Below are positions 11,321 through 24,632 of a stretch of DNA of 64,000 nucleotides, piece after piece. The notes under the pieces are model-generated. The model worked only from the letters and a program-made list of their open reading frames with translations. It made no database searches and was not told where the DNA came from. The DNA comes from Promerops cafer (lineage: Eukaryota; Chordata; Aves; Passeriformes; Nectariniidae), in the NCBI GenBank assembly GCA_013398275.1, contig VZSE01002721.1:1123075-1187074 (forward strand), given 5' to 3'. How positions within the stretch are numbered: position 1 is the stretch's first letter; each line of letters begins with the position of its first letter. A program made the translations under genes and the position numbers.

Positions 11321-13799
11321 GGGGGAAAAAAAAAAGAGTAAAAGGCACTTCTCTGATCAGGAATTCCTCCCCTCCACTAAATCATCCCGGGCACTTTAAA
11401 GCCATAGGAACCACTGAGGGACCCTTCAGCTCTGGGAGGCTTCACGACAGCTCTACGCTAAAACATCCAGACATGAGCCAGCAACATCTTTTGCCCAATG
11501 GCCTCTTCTGCCTGGCTCTGTGATTAACCTCTTCCCAGCCCATTGGGAAGCCCTCTGCCATGTCTGCCTTCCCAACAGGATGCATTCCTGAGGGGCTTGG
11601 TGCCCATCACACACACCAGGCATGAAGAACAAATGCCAGCACAGCTGCAGTTCCCTGCCTGCTTGCAAAAACTTGCCTCACCTGGAAAATTTGGCTGCTG
11701 AAGGATATTGTTTCTGCCTTTTCATTGGGGGGAATGGGGGGGGGGGGGGGTTAATTTAATTTTGATGACCACCTTTACAAAAGTTGGTCAGAAAAGCTTA
11801 TGGCTGTGGGAGGTCATGGTGAGGGGAAAAGAAGAGAGAGGACACTATAAACAGGAATGAGTTCAGATGTGTGTGCTTAGCCTGCCACTCTTCTCCAGGC
11901 TAGCTACGTATGAAAATGCAACTGTAGAGAAAACCTCACAAAATATCTCAGCCAGACTAACATCTGACAGGAGGCACCAAAGGCACAGAGATTAAGGATA
12001 GGCTGTGGATGGTACAAAGAGGGTGAGTGATGCTCTATCCACGTGGAAGCACCTTCTGACAACACACAGGGTGGACACAGCCGGGCTGTGGCCATGCCTG
12101 CACTGTAACCCCTCACTGCACATACACATGGTGCCAGGCAAGACCTCACCAAGGCCTGAGTGAACCCTTGTGGGTTAATCCCACTGGCCAATGCTAGGAC
12201 CCTCCTTGTCCAGCTCAGCATGGTATCTTGCTCTGGGACAGCTGCTCTGGTTGTACAGGGAGGCACCAGGTGCAGCAGTGACTGTCAGCAGAGACTGCTG
12301 ACAGATGCCTCCACTTTGCTTTGTGGCAAGCCCTGTGTGATAAACACCATTTCTTTAGCCGTTAGGCACCACTTTGGAGTGTTAAAATCCCAACATTTTC
12401 TTTGGAAAGAGGGAAAGGGGACTGTTGTACAAGGGTCCCTAGCAGTGAGTGGGGAGGTGAGGGCCATCAGGTGTGCTGCTGCTGCTGCTGTGACCATCCA
12501 GATCAGCTTCCTTCTCATCCCTCCTTTTTAATATCCATGAGGCTGGCGGGGTCTTCACTTTGATCACTTGCTGGGCAACCAGTAATAAACATCTCATGGT
12601 AGGGAGGGAGGAGACTAACTAACAAAATATTGATTGCTGCCTTCCAAGACAAAATGGAAAGTCTTCACTGTGCTTGCTCTTTGCCACGTTGACACCTCAG
12701 TGGGATGGAGAGCAAATGAACCCTGGAAAATGTGGCAGTTTGAACCCTAAGTAAGTACTCTGTGGTGTTCAGCAGCAGCAGGTATAGTGTTATGGTGGTA
12801 CTAGCACATGGTGGTACTGATTGCTCCCCCTTGTTCGGGTCTTCAAAGTCACTGCAGTTTGCAGGAGATGGAGCACATACCAGACATTGCAGAGATCCAG
12901 ATGAATTGTCCACTGCTCAAGGAAATCCCCTAAACTACATTTCTAGCAGCTTCTCTTCTCCTCACCCATCTCACCCCCACCCTACATTAATTCCTTGCCT
13001 TTTTTGAGCATTTCTCACTGACGTGAGTGGTGAGAGGAACTTTTTGCTCTGAATGTCCAGTGTGCCCTCTTTATTTGGTTTACAGAACAAATAGGGATAG
13101 TGTGATGGAAGATGTGCTCTTGACAGCCTTCTTGAAATTGATATTTTGGCAGCACAGAAGTTGAGGAATCACTGAAATGTACTTTTTTTTTCCATAGTCC
13201 TGCTGCTGGCTCATACATAGCTCTGTGATTCCCACATCCAGCTCTGCAAAATATCTGGGTACAGCAGCTTGTCTTTAAGGCAGATTTGAGGGGATAAATG
13301 ATTTTATCTTTGGCTTGAGGCATTTGCAAGAGTTTGGAGGTGGTGTTATTTACCTTGTTTCGGGGAGGTTTTACTATGTCAAATATTGGTAGTGAAATTT
13401 CCCCTAGTGTTCACATTTCAACTTGAAGTCCCTGTAGCCTGGTGGGTACCCCTAATCTGCATCCCCACCACTCAATTTTTATCCTACAGGTCCTCTCTGA
13501 CATGGCACTTGTGTGCTTTGTTAAGCAGGCCAGGCTTAACAGAGAATTTTAAAAAAAGCACAAATCCAGTCTCAGTTCACTCACACTTCAGTTCAGACTG
13601 TGGCTGGAGGAGGATCCCTTCAGCTCTAGGTTTCCCTCACAGTATAAATCCCTGTGACTGGATCCCATAAAATGGTCTCATAAGCTCCCTAAGAATTTGT
13701 TGGGATGCCAGGTCTGGCGTGCCTAGCCCTCACAAAACGGAGTAGCTGAAAGCAGCAGAGTGAAAAGAAGCCAAACACCTTAGTAAAAGCAAGGATTAA
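11321..13799. other. Unique non-coding sequence with G15 run
   Basis: No gene is recognised. A G6 run (11727-11732) and a G15 run (11736-11750) lie close together and could form a G-quadruplex, or reflect sequencing through a homopolymer. Open frames up to 123 codons occur on both strands without domains. Confidence 0.5.
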
Positions 13800-13819
13800 G
13801 GGGGGGAAAAAGCCACATT

Positions 13820-13915
13820 AAAAAAACATCCATTTTTTTCAGGCCATTTGCAGATAAATGACCTCCATTCTTCTAATTAAAGAAAATGTGCAATTAGCTT
13901 AATCAGATCTGTGGG
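13820..13915. promoter_or_regulatory. AT-rich stretch with clustered homeodomain-like sites
   Basis: Within about 100 bases there are CTAATTAAAG, CAATTAGC and TTAATCAG words, each containing a core that homeodomain proteins bind (TAATTA, AATTAG, TTAATC). Such clustering is common in conserved vertebrate enhancers, but the words are also frequent in AT-rich DNA. Conservation cannot be judged from one sequence. Confidence 0.2.
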
Positions 13916-16900
13916 AAGAAAAGCAGTCACTGAGTCTCAAAAGGCAGGTTCTGAGAAACTGCAGCCAACTTTTCCTGGGGCCGACTGGAGACACTACATC
14001 AGAAACAGCATGAGCCCTGCCAAAGACTTCTTCCTGTGAAAAATGATGTTTCAATTTAGGCTCCTGTATATTGTTTTCCTTAATCTCCCTCTCACTTGCT
14101 TACTCACTTGATCTCTCTTGCTCTTTGACACTCTAAATAGAGGCATGAAGAGGTATTGCCTTGTACTGATAGGGGCAATGCATCCTAATTTCCCAATGAA
14201 ACGAGATCATGTTTATCATCTCAGTTCCCCATCAGCCTTCATGTTCTTTGTGATCCTCAAATGGCACACAAGATTCAAAAGCATTCAGGGGCGAGAAACT
14301 GGGACTTTCCTTCAGGAAAGGAAAATCAGACTTGTGCAATGGGGAAAGGTCTTGAAACCCTTAGTGCTTGTGGGGGTGAAGGTCCTGAAAGGCTATTGGA
14401 AATCCTTGTGAGGAAGCTGGGCTCAGATATCAGTCCCCCCTCTCTAAAGACAAAGGGGGAAATTGTGCAAACTGCAGGGCCAGTGCCCTTAACCCTTTGC
14501 CAGTAACCTCCTCTGGCTTAGTCCACAGGCATTCAAAGAATAAAAAACAGGGAAGGAAGAAACACATACCACATTAGAAGAAAAAAAGTGGTTTTAAAGC
14601 ATTATCTATTCAAGCAGTTTCAAAGTCCACTGTTCTTCCTAAAAGCGGGGAAAATCCCTTTTAATCAGGCAGAGCAAAGAGCCAGCCCTACAACAATCTT
14701 GCCAAACCCACAAACTGGGCTGCAACTGGGCAAATGGGGACACAACTAATTATCAGAACAAATAGCCCTTATTCTGTCCATTCCTAACCATGCATTTCCA
14801 AAGGGTATTTTCAAGTTTGTTTTCAGTCATCTTTGCAGCCACGCAGGCATTTTATATTTCTCTGAATGTTGCTCCTAACAAGTGAGAGAGGGATAAAAAG
14901 TCCATCTGTCCTTCCCTCCCAGCCCCTCCCACCCCTATTTACCTGCAGAGGGTGGTGTTTGGATCAGGGTTTGCTGGCTCTGCTGCACTTTCAGTGCAAG
15001 AGATGAAGACTGCATCTGTGGCTATGGCTCCTGTTTCATTCTCTTCTTCTTCCAGGACAACTCCTCAGTGTCTGGCCAGTAACCACCCCTTGTTCACAAG
15101 TGCTTGCTCCTCTTCATGCCCATCTGCAGTTCAGCTTGTTGTTAACATGTCTCACAAGACCTGGGCTGGTATTTCATATGGGAGTTTTCCCTGTCACAGC
15201 AGTTGATAATGTCCTGGTTTGCCCAGTTCAGAAATCCCTTTTCTGTCCTATGGCAGTGACCTTGACTCTTCAGAGAAGTAACTTGGTTTTGTGGGAAGCA
15301 CAATTCCACCTTTACATCTGAATCTGCAGATGCAGGTGTGAACTGAAGATGTGCCTGATGAAGTGCCCCCGTGACCTCCATGTGCTGGCAAAACTCTGAT
15401 TGCTCATATGCAGGCAGTAAATATCCCCAAACCCAGATTTTTCTTCTGATTCTCAGGGTATCTTTGTTTCTAAACCCTTCTGTCCCAATGGTTTTCAGTC
15501 TTTCTTGTAGATATTTTGTAGAAAAAAAAATTGATTTCAAAATATTCTTGTGATCTTTGTTGTTTGAGATTTTTTTTCTTTAACAAGTAAATGCTTGGTT
15601 TTTCAGTTATGGGTTGGGTTTTGTTTTTGCTTGTTTGTTTACAATTTTCCACCTAGAGAGAAGTGCAGTTCAAAAAACCAGAAGTTTCCTCGCTCTTGCC
15701 TGTGCTTTCTTGTTGACTCCTAATTTTTTTCCATTGCTGGATAAGGGGAAAAAAGTCAGGGTTAAAAATAAAGATGGGGCCCTAAAATATCTCCAAACCA
15801 ACAATAGGAAACGGATGTGTTTAGTTTTTGGTTGGTTTCCAAAAATCTGAAGGAGGTAATACTTTATGTTAAAAATATTTATTAGCTCGGGTAATGAACA
15901 CATTCAGATAAAAAGCCCGTTGCCTGAAGTGTGAGGCAACAAAGAAGCTAAACCTTGACTATTCTGCATCATGTAATGAATGTTTTGGTGCAAAACTAGA
16001 ACCTCTTGACCAGTCAGGAGGGAATAATGTGCAAGTCTGTGTCACACAGCTCCACACACTGCAGATGGGATGGATTCAGCTTTGCTTTCACCCCCAGGTT
16101 CACTTCAGGGAATTATGGTGTACATAGCAGGGGCTGCACCCAGTGCTGGCCACCGATTTTTAGCAGCCACAGCCTGTGAGGTGGCTTGAGAGAGCAGGGT
16201 CTTTGCCTGCATCCACGGGTCCCAGAGGAGCCCCGGGTATTTGCCTGGTGTGGCAGGGCCAGCGGGCTACCCGCCAGCAGCTCCAAAATGTTGAGAGCTG
16301 GAGGCTGGCCCAAGTCTCTGAAAAACCCCATCACTAACATTTCTGACAAGATAAACTGCATTTTGAATGTGGAGATGACCTTGGTAATCAGAAATAAATC
16401 AGCAGGATAATCAAAATTGATGGGTAAGTCAAATCTAGAAAATTTATATACTGGAGCCCTATAGAATAGCTTGGAAATCCCCATAAGTAGGGTCCTGGCT
16501 GAAATTTTGGTCCCTTTGCTGCAGTAATTTAAACTTCTCTATTTACTTTGGCATTCCTCTGTTCAATGACTTGGCCTGATCAAAATGCTTTGATATGTCC
16601 AGCAAAAATAAAAAATATAAAAGTCCAAGGGTAGTATCTTGGTTTAGGACAACTGTGAACATGAAATTTAATCCTGGGCTTTGCAAGAGGGACTCTCTAG
16701 AACGTACTGGAGGGGAAAGCAATTAATACTGCATTTAAAAAAAAAAAGAATGGTCCTTCCTTTTCACTTTGCTTTTCAATGTCCTGTAATTTGGGCCAAA
16801 GCAAACAGTGCTTACGCCACTACTGATGTTCGAAGTTCATGTACCGCTGCCGATGTTACGTACATTAACACAGCAGTCACTGCAAAGGAGAAGCAAGTGT

Positions 16901-18645
16901 AACTTGTCCAGAGCACGGGCAAAGGGGGAGTACAGAATGAAGCTGGTCCTCCCATTACTTTATTTTATTCCCTGCTGTTAATTGCTTTCTCAGTACACCC
17001 TTGCTTTTGTCCTTTTGACATGCAGGCTACCATCACACTGCACAGCTACCAGAGCCGAAACTGCTCCAAGACTCATTATCCCTTAAACAATCTCAGCTCT
17101 GGAGGCGCTGCTCTGACACTCTTCTAAAACCTATTTACTAGCTATAGGGTAGTTAGTCCTGCTTCATATCAGTGCAGGAAAAATAGAGTCCTGCCAACTC
17201 TCTGATCTACTCAAGCCTGACGTGTGGTTTACTCTCCTTTTATATCAACTAAGGATTTGGCCTTGAGATCTCTACACTCTTGGTTTGACCTAGAGTTAAA
17301 AAAAACCAAACCACTTCCAAATCTGTACCTCTCTTCTCTGCCTTTCCTTCATCCTATCCAGACCCTAGTGCATACACTTCATGTCTGCAAAGTTAACCAA
17401 AGTCCTGGATCACTTACAGGCCATTTGTTGCTTTCTATTATACTTGGTGCTCGAGTTTACATATATCTGTCTTCTTAAAAACATTTTGGAGGGAAGCATC
17501 ACTTTTTTTGCAGCACTGGTAAATATTTTTCCATTAAATTGCTCTGAAGTAAGGTTTGCTTTAGCTAACAAGAAAAGATGTTCTTCAGGAAGCCTGCCAG
17601 GGATTAGTTTCTGGTTTTCGTTGGCAAAACAGTCCTGAGAACTGTGTATTGAGATTTCAGTGTCTGCAGCTGTCATTTTGATGCCCAATATTTCTGTTTT
17701 CTTCCAAGGGGCTGTTCAATGCTTGAGTCATATCTTCAATGCCATAAGCCCACAATCTTCTTTCAAAAACACTTTCTGCCAATTTACCACCATGGGTTCT
17801 GGGCAACAAAATTGACATAACATGCCAACTCCTTCAGAAGTTCTGTGATGGAGTTTCCATCTCAGTCTTCCTTGCTTGGGACAATACATTTGAACATAGT
17901 AAACAACATGGGACAGGGTTGTTATTTTCGGAGTAAATAAGAAATTTTTTAAGCCCTTAGAGATATAAAGGTAACAGTGCTTAACTTGGGCAGATAACTA
18001 ACAAACAATACCACCAGTACTAACCAGACAGCAGATAAGATAACAGCCAGGTAAAGAGGGGCAGGATTGGGAGAAAGATATCAAAAGAATTGCAAGCTGT
18101 ATTTTTAGTATGTGTATTGAAGATGGAAGATTATTGAAGATCAATTTGGAGGAGTCACGTAGGGGCCCCTGCGTGAAGTATTAAAAGGAAAGTAACTCAG
18201 TTCATTGACAAGTGTTGAAGATGGAAGTTGACTGGTTAACAGAGAAGCTGGAAAACAGCTCAGGAAGATGTTAAGGGAGGTATGGAGGCACATCAGAGAA
18301 AAAAAGTCTTTGCTTCCACACCATGAATTGCCTCTATTCCTTGGTTTCCTAACCAAAAAAGACCCCATTAAACAAGTTGTGCTAGGGGGGAATGACACAG
18401 CTGGGCCATATGAGCATGCTTCTAAGTCTGAGCCATCTAACCACCCTTCTCTGAGCACAGGGAAAGACTTTTTGGATGGCACTTTGGGGAGAGGACAACC
18501 TCAGCAGACATGCTCCCTAGCTTAGGGATCATGGATCAGGAAGAAGGCAGTGCTGCATCTGCTTATGCTGAAGGAGAGACAGGCTTTTGGGAAGTGTGAT
18601 AGGACAGTCAGAAGTACAAGACTTCTGCTGCTCAGTGTGGAGGAT
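13916..18645. other. Unique non-coding sequence
   Basis: No gene or repeat family is recognised. A 132-codon open frame on the - strand (15540-15142) was considered and has no domain I recognise. Short T-rich tracts occur at 15530-15650. Confidence 0.5.

Positions 18646-18707
<62 letters not shown>
18646..18707. repeat. (ATG)20 microsatellite
   Basis: Twenty perfect ATG units run from 18646 to 18705, followed by AT. Translating either strand gives poly-Met or poly-His runs inside open frames (18550-18990 + and 18726-18529 -). These are consequences of the repeat rather than genes. Confidence 0.97.
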
Positions 18708-18708
<1 letters not shown>

Positions 18709-21700
18709 ATAGGAGGACCCCTGCAAAGGGGTCTTGCACAGAAACCAGATATGGGTTCAGCTACTGGACATGGAAAGGTTTGGAATCATCTCAGCCTGCT
18801 GTCTCCAGAAAAAACTGCTGCCTTCAAGCAACCAAATAAAGGACTCTGCTTAGGATTTACCCATTTGTACTTTAACCATCTCAAATCATTAAGTGTGACA
18901 TTCCACCATCTTCTTATTGTTTCCTTCTCTTTTATTACCTTTCACCATGTGGACTACAGTCTGATGTCATGTAATATTTTTCTGCACTGAAAAAATATCA
19001 AGGCATTTTAGGCTGCTTTTTTTATCTTCCAGACACTTATCATCAGTTTAGAGAAAAAAAAAAAAAGTAATTTGATGGCTCAGGACTTTAAGCAAACCCA
19101 TTCCTCACTGTGGTACCCAGAACTACAAATGCAGCTTATTTGGAAATGGAGTGTACAGCAATGCACACATATTAAGCAGTTCAAATTCTGGTCATGCTCA
19201 GACAGCAGTTACTGCCATAATTTTCTGGCTTTGCATTAATTCATTGAGCAGGAGCCTTGGCTTGGTTGTAGCATTTTTTCTTGTCTGAAAGATGATCTGG
19301 TTAATAGAGGACAAACACTGGCCCTTCTCTGTTTTCCTCTTCCCTCTTGCACATACATACACATTTATAGGTCTGTTATATATAGATGCCAAATACACAT
19401 ATATACAGAACACTCACATATACACATAGAATACATATCTGTAGGCACACAAATGAATCCTCACACTCTTTTCTAGAGCCAATGTATGTGAAGACTTGAA
19501 GGGGCAGTTTGCTTCTCTGCCATACTCTTTTGTGTTTTCATTTCCAATAATCCAGCAGATGCCCCTAGATCATGTGGAGGGAAAATAGCTGCATCAGCTG
19601 CTTCTAGGCAAACAAAACAGGCTTTTGTGGCTATAATGTAATGTTTTCCTTGGAATACATGGTATTCAAGGCTCTCAAAGGAACATACTCTTTCTTGGAG
19701 TTCAGGTGAAGTATTATCTATCAAAAAACTAAAATTATCAGCAGCAGCAGCAAGGAAGTTAGGCACGCGCAAATAAAAACAGTCAGAAACCTGGCTCTTA
19801 CCCAGAAGACAATTGATTTCTGCTTTTTTCAGGAGTTATGTACACTGCCAGTGACACTGTCAGTTCACACATGGTAACACAGATCCAGCCCTAAGTGGCT
19901 TTCCAAACTACGGTAGGACTTGAGGGTTTGGCTGCAGGTGTGTGGGGCTGGAAGGACATCAGGCCAGCCCTGGTGCAAGAGGCTGCACACAAAACAAACC
20001 TCTTGTCCCCATGTGGGAAATGCCAAAGGACCTGGAGAGCGGGAAGAGGTGCCAGCCACATCCGTCCCCATGGCATGATGGGGTTTACCATGCGGTTAGA
20101 GCCAGCCCATGAGCACAGCACCAGGTATGTAATAGCTGAGACACTGAGACACTCTGGCAGCCTGAGACACTCTGGCAGCCTCTTTGCTGCCAGGTTGCAC
20201 GAGCTAGATGGAGAAGGCAAACTATTTGAATATTGTTCCATGTGTGCCATGCCAGAGTACCTTATACCCCAAATTCAGGCTGAAAATAAATGAACCTGGG
20301 GGATACGATTTCCTGAGCTCTAAAAGTCCAGGAACAGTCTAAAACTGTTCATGCCATCACTGGAAATCATAGAAATCAGAGCTTTCTCATCACCTCATGT
20401 AGAAGTTTACACTGCAGCGAACAGTGGAAACAAATGTAAAACACCTGACAGAACTGTAAAATGACTACCCCAGCTGTGAGGCAACTGAGGGGTAGTACCT
20501 GGTGGTGCTGGCCAAGGTGGAGCCGGTCACACATTTGTAAGAGCAGTTGGAGAATGCAGAGAGCTGATTTTAAAGACAGAAAATCGGAGGGGCTGTCACT
20601 ACTCCAGCTTTCTAGGGGTGACAAGAAGGCTTCATAGCTCCTGTGCAGTGCTGCTCTGGGAGTCCATCTTTGGTATGATACAGAAATTAATCCTAGAGGA
20701 AGAAAGAAAATCTGCCCAGAAAACTGGAGCGTCCCTGCATGAGAAGGCAAGGAGAGCTTGGAACAGAAAAATCTTGTTTGCTAATGACAGTTCTGAGAAT
20801 TATTAAAAAAAAATTAAGTGGGAAAAAACCCAGAACCCCTCCATGAAACACTGATTAGATGCCAGTTCACATAGCTCTCCTTGGCTACTATATATTATTA
20901 TTATTTCTTTTAAAGACTAATAGATCCTATTCTTGACAGGCACAAAGCCAGGAGGTGGGATCTTATCCAGTATTTTCATTTTTTAGGACACAAGAGGCAA
21001 TGATTGTATCAGAATATTATTTGTCTGCCCAAATCACATTCACTGTGTGAACGTCTGCAGAGGACTTCCATTCTCAGGAAAAACTGTTTTGTCAGACAAG
21101 AGTGCAAAAGAAACTCCTTCTCATTCTGGCTAAGCCAGCTCAGCTAGGACAGAATCCCATTTCCCGGGCTAAATCTCCAGAGCTAATCTTCCAACTTTCA
21201 CTTACAGTTTTTACCCAAAAACCCCTACCCACAGAACAGATTGGACCTAGGATATGCGAAATAGCTGAGTGCTGGAAGAGCTGAGTTATGTATGAAGTGG
21301 TTGATATGGTAAGGTGAGAATCAAGAGAAGGCTGATGGAGGAGAAGTGTGGTTGAGTACATCTGATTTTCCCTCACCACATGGGAAGCATGGCTTTCACC
21401 GGATGGGCTTTTGAGCAAACAAATGTCAATTTGTATGTAAAGAAGATCTGACATTCTTAAATATGGAGGTGTTTCAAGAAATATGGGAAAGATCTGCTGG
21501 GGAGATTGGGTTCAAAGCTTCCATCCTGGTCATTCTATTAAGCCCTAGGGACTTTCACCCCAGTCGTAGGAGTCTACAGAGATCTTCATGTTCTCAACTT
21601 TGTCTTCTGGATAACATTAAAGCAGAGGCAGTCCCAGAAGGCAGGCACTATCCTTAGCCTTGCGCTTATCTGTTTGTGCACATTTTCTCCAGCACTTAGC

Positions 21701-22408
21701 GTTACCAGATCCTGACTCACAAGACTGGCTTTGCTTTTTTATGAAGCTACCAAAGGGTCCTGGCACTAGCATGTGTGTGAGTGTCCTGATAAGGGTATGA
21801 CAGCGTGTGGGAGGCCAGAGGCGGGTAATGCCACTGGTATGTTGAGTGGGGAATTAGACTGCGTGTATGGAATGACATCTTCTTACAAAACCTCTCCAAG
21901 ACAGAGGCTGATGAAAAAAAGTAGCAGTGACAGTTCAGGATTCAGTCCACCCTACCAAAACTTTCCATCCTCGTGAATGGAGCCATTCACTGGATTCTGC
22001 TTCTCGTTTTGCTTCTTCATCTTAAAATAGAGAAGTTCCTCTCAGAGGAATAACTTCTGTCGTAGCACAGTCACGGTGATGTCAGTGGAGTTACATCAAG
22101 GCTGATGTTGATCCTCATGTCTCATTGCCAGAAGGTTTTCTGGAGTTAGACCTTGGGTAGCACAACTCTGAGAAGCATTTGTACTGCTTTGGTCTCAGCC
22201 TGTTTCCTCGGAGACCACAGAAAAAGGATTGAAAAATAAGGAGAAGAGCCCATGAAAATGTCGCAGTTGTTTCTGCACAGAAGACTTTAAAATGGAAACA
22301 CATTTTATGGAATTTTTCACACACATCCTCCCTCTCCCTCAAATTTCAATGTTCCCTTTTCTTCTCTTCTCCCTGATTTTGACATATTTCCACTGAGTGA
22401 AATGAAAT
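18708..22408. other. Unique non-coding sequence with a small tandem repeat
   Basis: No gene is recognised. At 20137-20180 an 18-bp unit (TGAGACACTCTGGCAGCC) is present twice in tandem, preceded by an 8-bp partial copy. AT-rich TATA/TACACA words occur around 19375-19440. Confidence 0.55.
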
Positions 22409-22631
22409 GAGAAATAGCCAGGGGCTTGCTCTGACATTTTCTTCCCCACCCCATCCTTCTGTCCACCCAGGCTCTTCTCAGTTTTATTTTTCAATTTTTT
22501 AATAGTATGGAATGGGAATGGGAACTGTAGGCTGTGTGTACTCATTTGCTGTAACCCACCCATTCTGCTGTTCTGCTGTTCCTTGCCACCTTTCTTATCA
22601 TTCCTTCAGCATTTTTTGGACCATCTGAATC
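22409..22631 (+). repeat. 223-bp direct duplication, copy 1
   Basis: This segment (from GAGAAATAGCC to CCATCTGAATC) is repeated with no difference that I can see at 24410-24632, exactly 2001 bases downstream in the same orientation. It is not simple sequence and I do not recognise it as a repeat family. The flanks on both sides are unrelated between the copies. Here it follows 'gaaatgaaat' and continues into an A-rich stretch. Confidence 0.95.
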
Positions 22632-24137
22632 TGAAAAAAAAAATAAATCCCTTGCCTGCAGATTCACTCTAAATTGACAGGGAGGGGAAAATCTGGCCCC
22701 AACATCTGACATCAAGAGCTTTACAGCCTAGTCCTGCCTAATTTTAAGGGATTTTACATAGCAGAATTGGAAAGAACCAAGAGACACTTAGAGCAAATGT
22801 TCTGAAATACCAAGAATAACAAAGCACAGGCTTAATGAGTTCCAAAGTGTATGTCTGCTGTGAGTAATGACGCTTAATCCTGCTGCAAAATAATTCCTTT
22901 ATATGTTCTTCTGCTTTTTAAAAAATGCATCACTGCTGCACTGGGGTCATAAAAATTACGAATATGTTTTCCCATGGCATGAAGCCATAGCATACTGTAA
23001 GGCATTGTGCTGGGCCATTATACACAGCCTGTAATCAGAAACAAATGTATTAAGTGAGATGATGTGATGTTACATGAGAAAAGTGAAAATAGAGCAGGGA
23101 AGTGTGATAGACAGTGACTTGGACCACAACATCAGCTCTGAACAGCCCCTTTCTCTTCAGAAATCAGAGGCTATGCCAAAAGAAGCTGTTTCTAGATACT
23201 GGTCTAGAAAACAGAGACATACTTCTTGCAAGAGGGGGGGAATAAAACCTATCTGAGAGCTGGGGTAGGCAAAAAAATATACTGAATTTCCTGTTCAGAA
23301 AGAGAAATACTGCCATGCTGCAGAGGGTGGTTCTCTGTGCATTAGCACAGGCTTGGTAGTGGTCTCCAATCCTCCTCTCCAATCCTCCACATTGCAAGTT
23401 TCTTGCAGGGGTCCAAGTGTTGTCTGTGTCATGGTGAGATCTACTCCTGAGGAAAATGCTCTCATTTCTTTGGAGCCTAAGTTTCTGAGACTTTGCAGCA
23501 GTATTATTATTATCAGCTTAAAAATTAAACTCATTTATCTCTGTGCCAATGTTTATTTCCTAAAAAAAAAAAAAAAAATTAAAAAAAAAAAATTCTGTTT
23601 GTGACAGCTGCTTTCCTTTTCAGGAGTATACCACAACTCTTTGACATCAAAGCTGGATTTTAATTTATTGACTTAACTTTGCAGAGCGCAGAGCAAAAGG
23701 TCAAGTAAAATGAGACTCCTTTAGAAAAATGATAATTACTATTAAGAAGTGTATGGGTCATTTGAACGCTCTGACAGTGCATTTCCAAGCCCCTTAGAAT
23801 GGGCCCTTCAAAACTCCTGAGGCTCAGCCAATCCTACCCTTTGGGAGATGTGAAGACTGGGCCATAACTGCAACTTACCTGTGGGAGCAGTCTTCATCCC
23901 AGCAGCAAAGCAAGTTATGCTCCTAGCTCCCAGGTGTGGGAAAAACAGTGGTCCCTAAAACGAGAGATGTAACCAGAATGACCTCTCTTCTCCCCCCTGA
24001 CATTTTGCCCTGCTAGCTCTCCATGAGCTGGGATCCCCAGCACCCAACACACAAGGGTTTTCATCTGATTGAGGCAAATGCTTTATCAGCCACAGACCCC
24101 CTGCAAGCCAACCTGAAAGAGAGTGAGACCATCAAAA
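22632..24137. other. Unique sequence between the duplicated copies
   Basis: No gene is recognised. The stretch contains an A17 run (23562-23578) and an A12 run (23581-23592) separated by TT. It is not part of the duplication. Confidence 0.55.
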
Positions 24138-24320
24138 CGCAGCATTGGAACAGGCTGCCCAGACAAGTGGTGCAGTCTCCATCCCTGGATCTATTTATAG
24201 GTCACGTAGAAGTGGTGCTTGGGGACATGGTTTAATGGTGGGCTTGGGAGTTCTGGGTTAACAGCTGGACATGATGATTTCAGAGGTGTTCTCCAACCTA
24301 AACAATTCTATGATTCTATT
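24138..24320 (+). mobile_element. CR1 LINE 3' end, sense
   Basis: The segment starts near 'attggaacaggctgcccag', passes through 'ggtgcttggggacatggttt' and 'ctggacatgatgat', and ends with 'aattctatgattctatt'. This is the 3' terminus of CR1 and closely parallels the copy at 7909-8090. The element is 5'-truncated and non-coding. It lies just upstream of the second copy of the 223-bp duplication, although a short unique stretch separates them. Confidence 0.9.
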
Positions 24321-24409
24321 GTACTGTGAGGACAGCAGTTCATAAATTATCTAGAAAGCAGATTGCTTGATAGTACTGCTTTCTACATTCTCTTTTTCCT
24401 TAAAAAAAA

Positions 24410-24632
24410 GAGAAATAGCCAGGGGCTTGCTCTGACATTTTCTTCCCCACCCCATCCTTCTGTCCACCCAGGCTCTTCTCAGTTTTATTTTTCAATTTTT
24501 TAATAGTATGGAATGGGAATGGGAACTGTAGGCTGTGTGTACTCATTTGCTGTAACCCACCCATTCTGCTGTTCTGCTGTTCCTTGCCACCTTTCTTATC
24601 ATTCCTTCAGCATTTTTTGGACCATCTGAATC
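24410..24632 (+). repeat. 223-bp direct duplication, copy 2
   Basis: This is identical, as far as I can read, to 22409-22631. It follows a short A run ('cttaaaaaaaa') and is directly followed by a second partial version of its own last bases ('atggaccatctgaa'), so its right edge looks like a patched junction. The lack of any substitution implies either a very recent event or an assembly error. Confidence 0.95.

Noticed and set aside
13690..13800. Possible LTR or retroviral edge
   Set aside because: No paired LTR, no primer-binding-site-like or polypurine-tract signal, and no retroviral protein trace nearby.
18529..18990. Open frames with poly-Met and poly-His
   Set aside because: They are translations of the (ATG)20 microsatellite on either strand.
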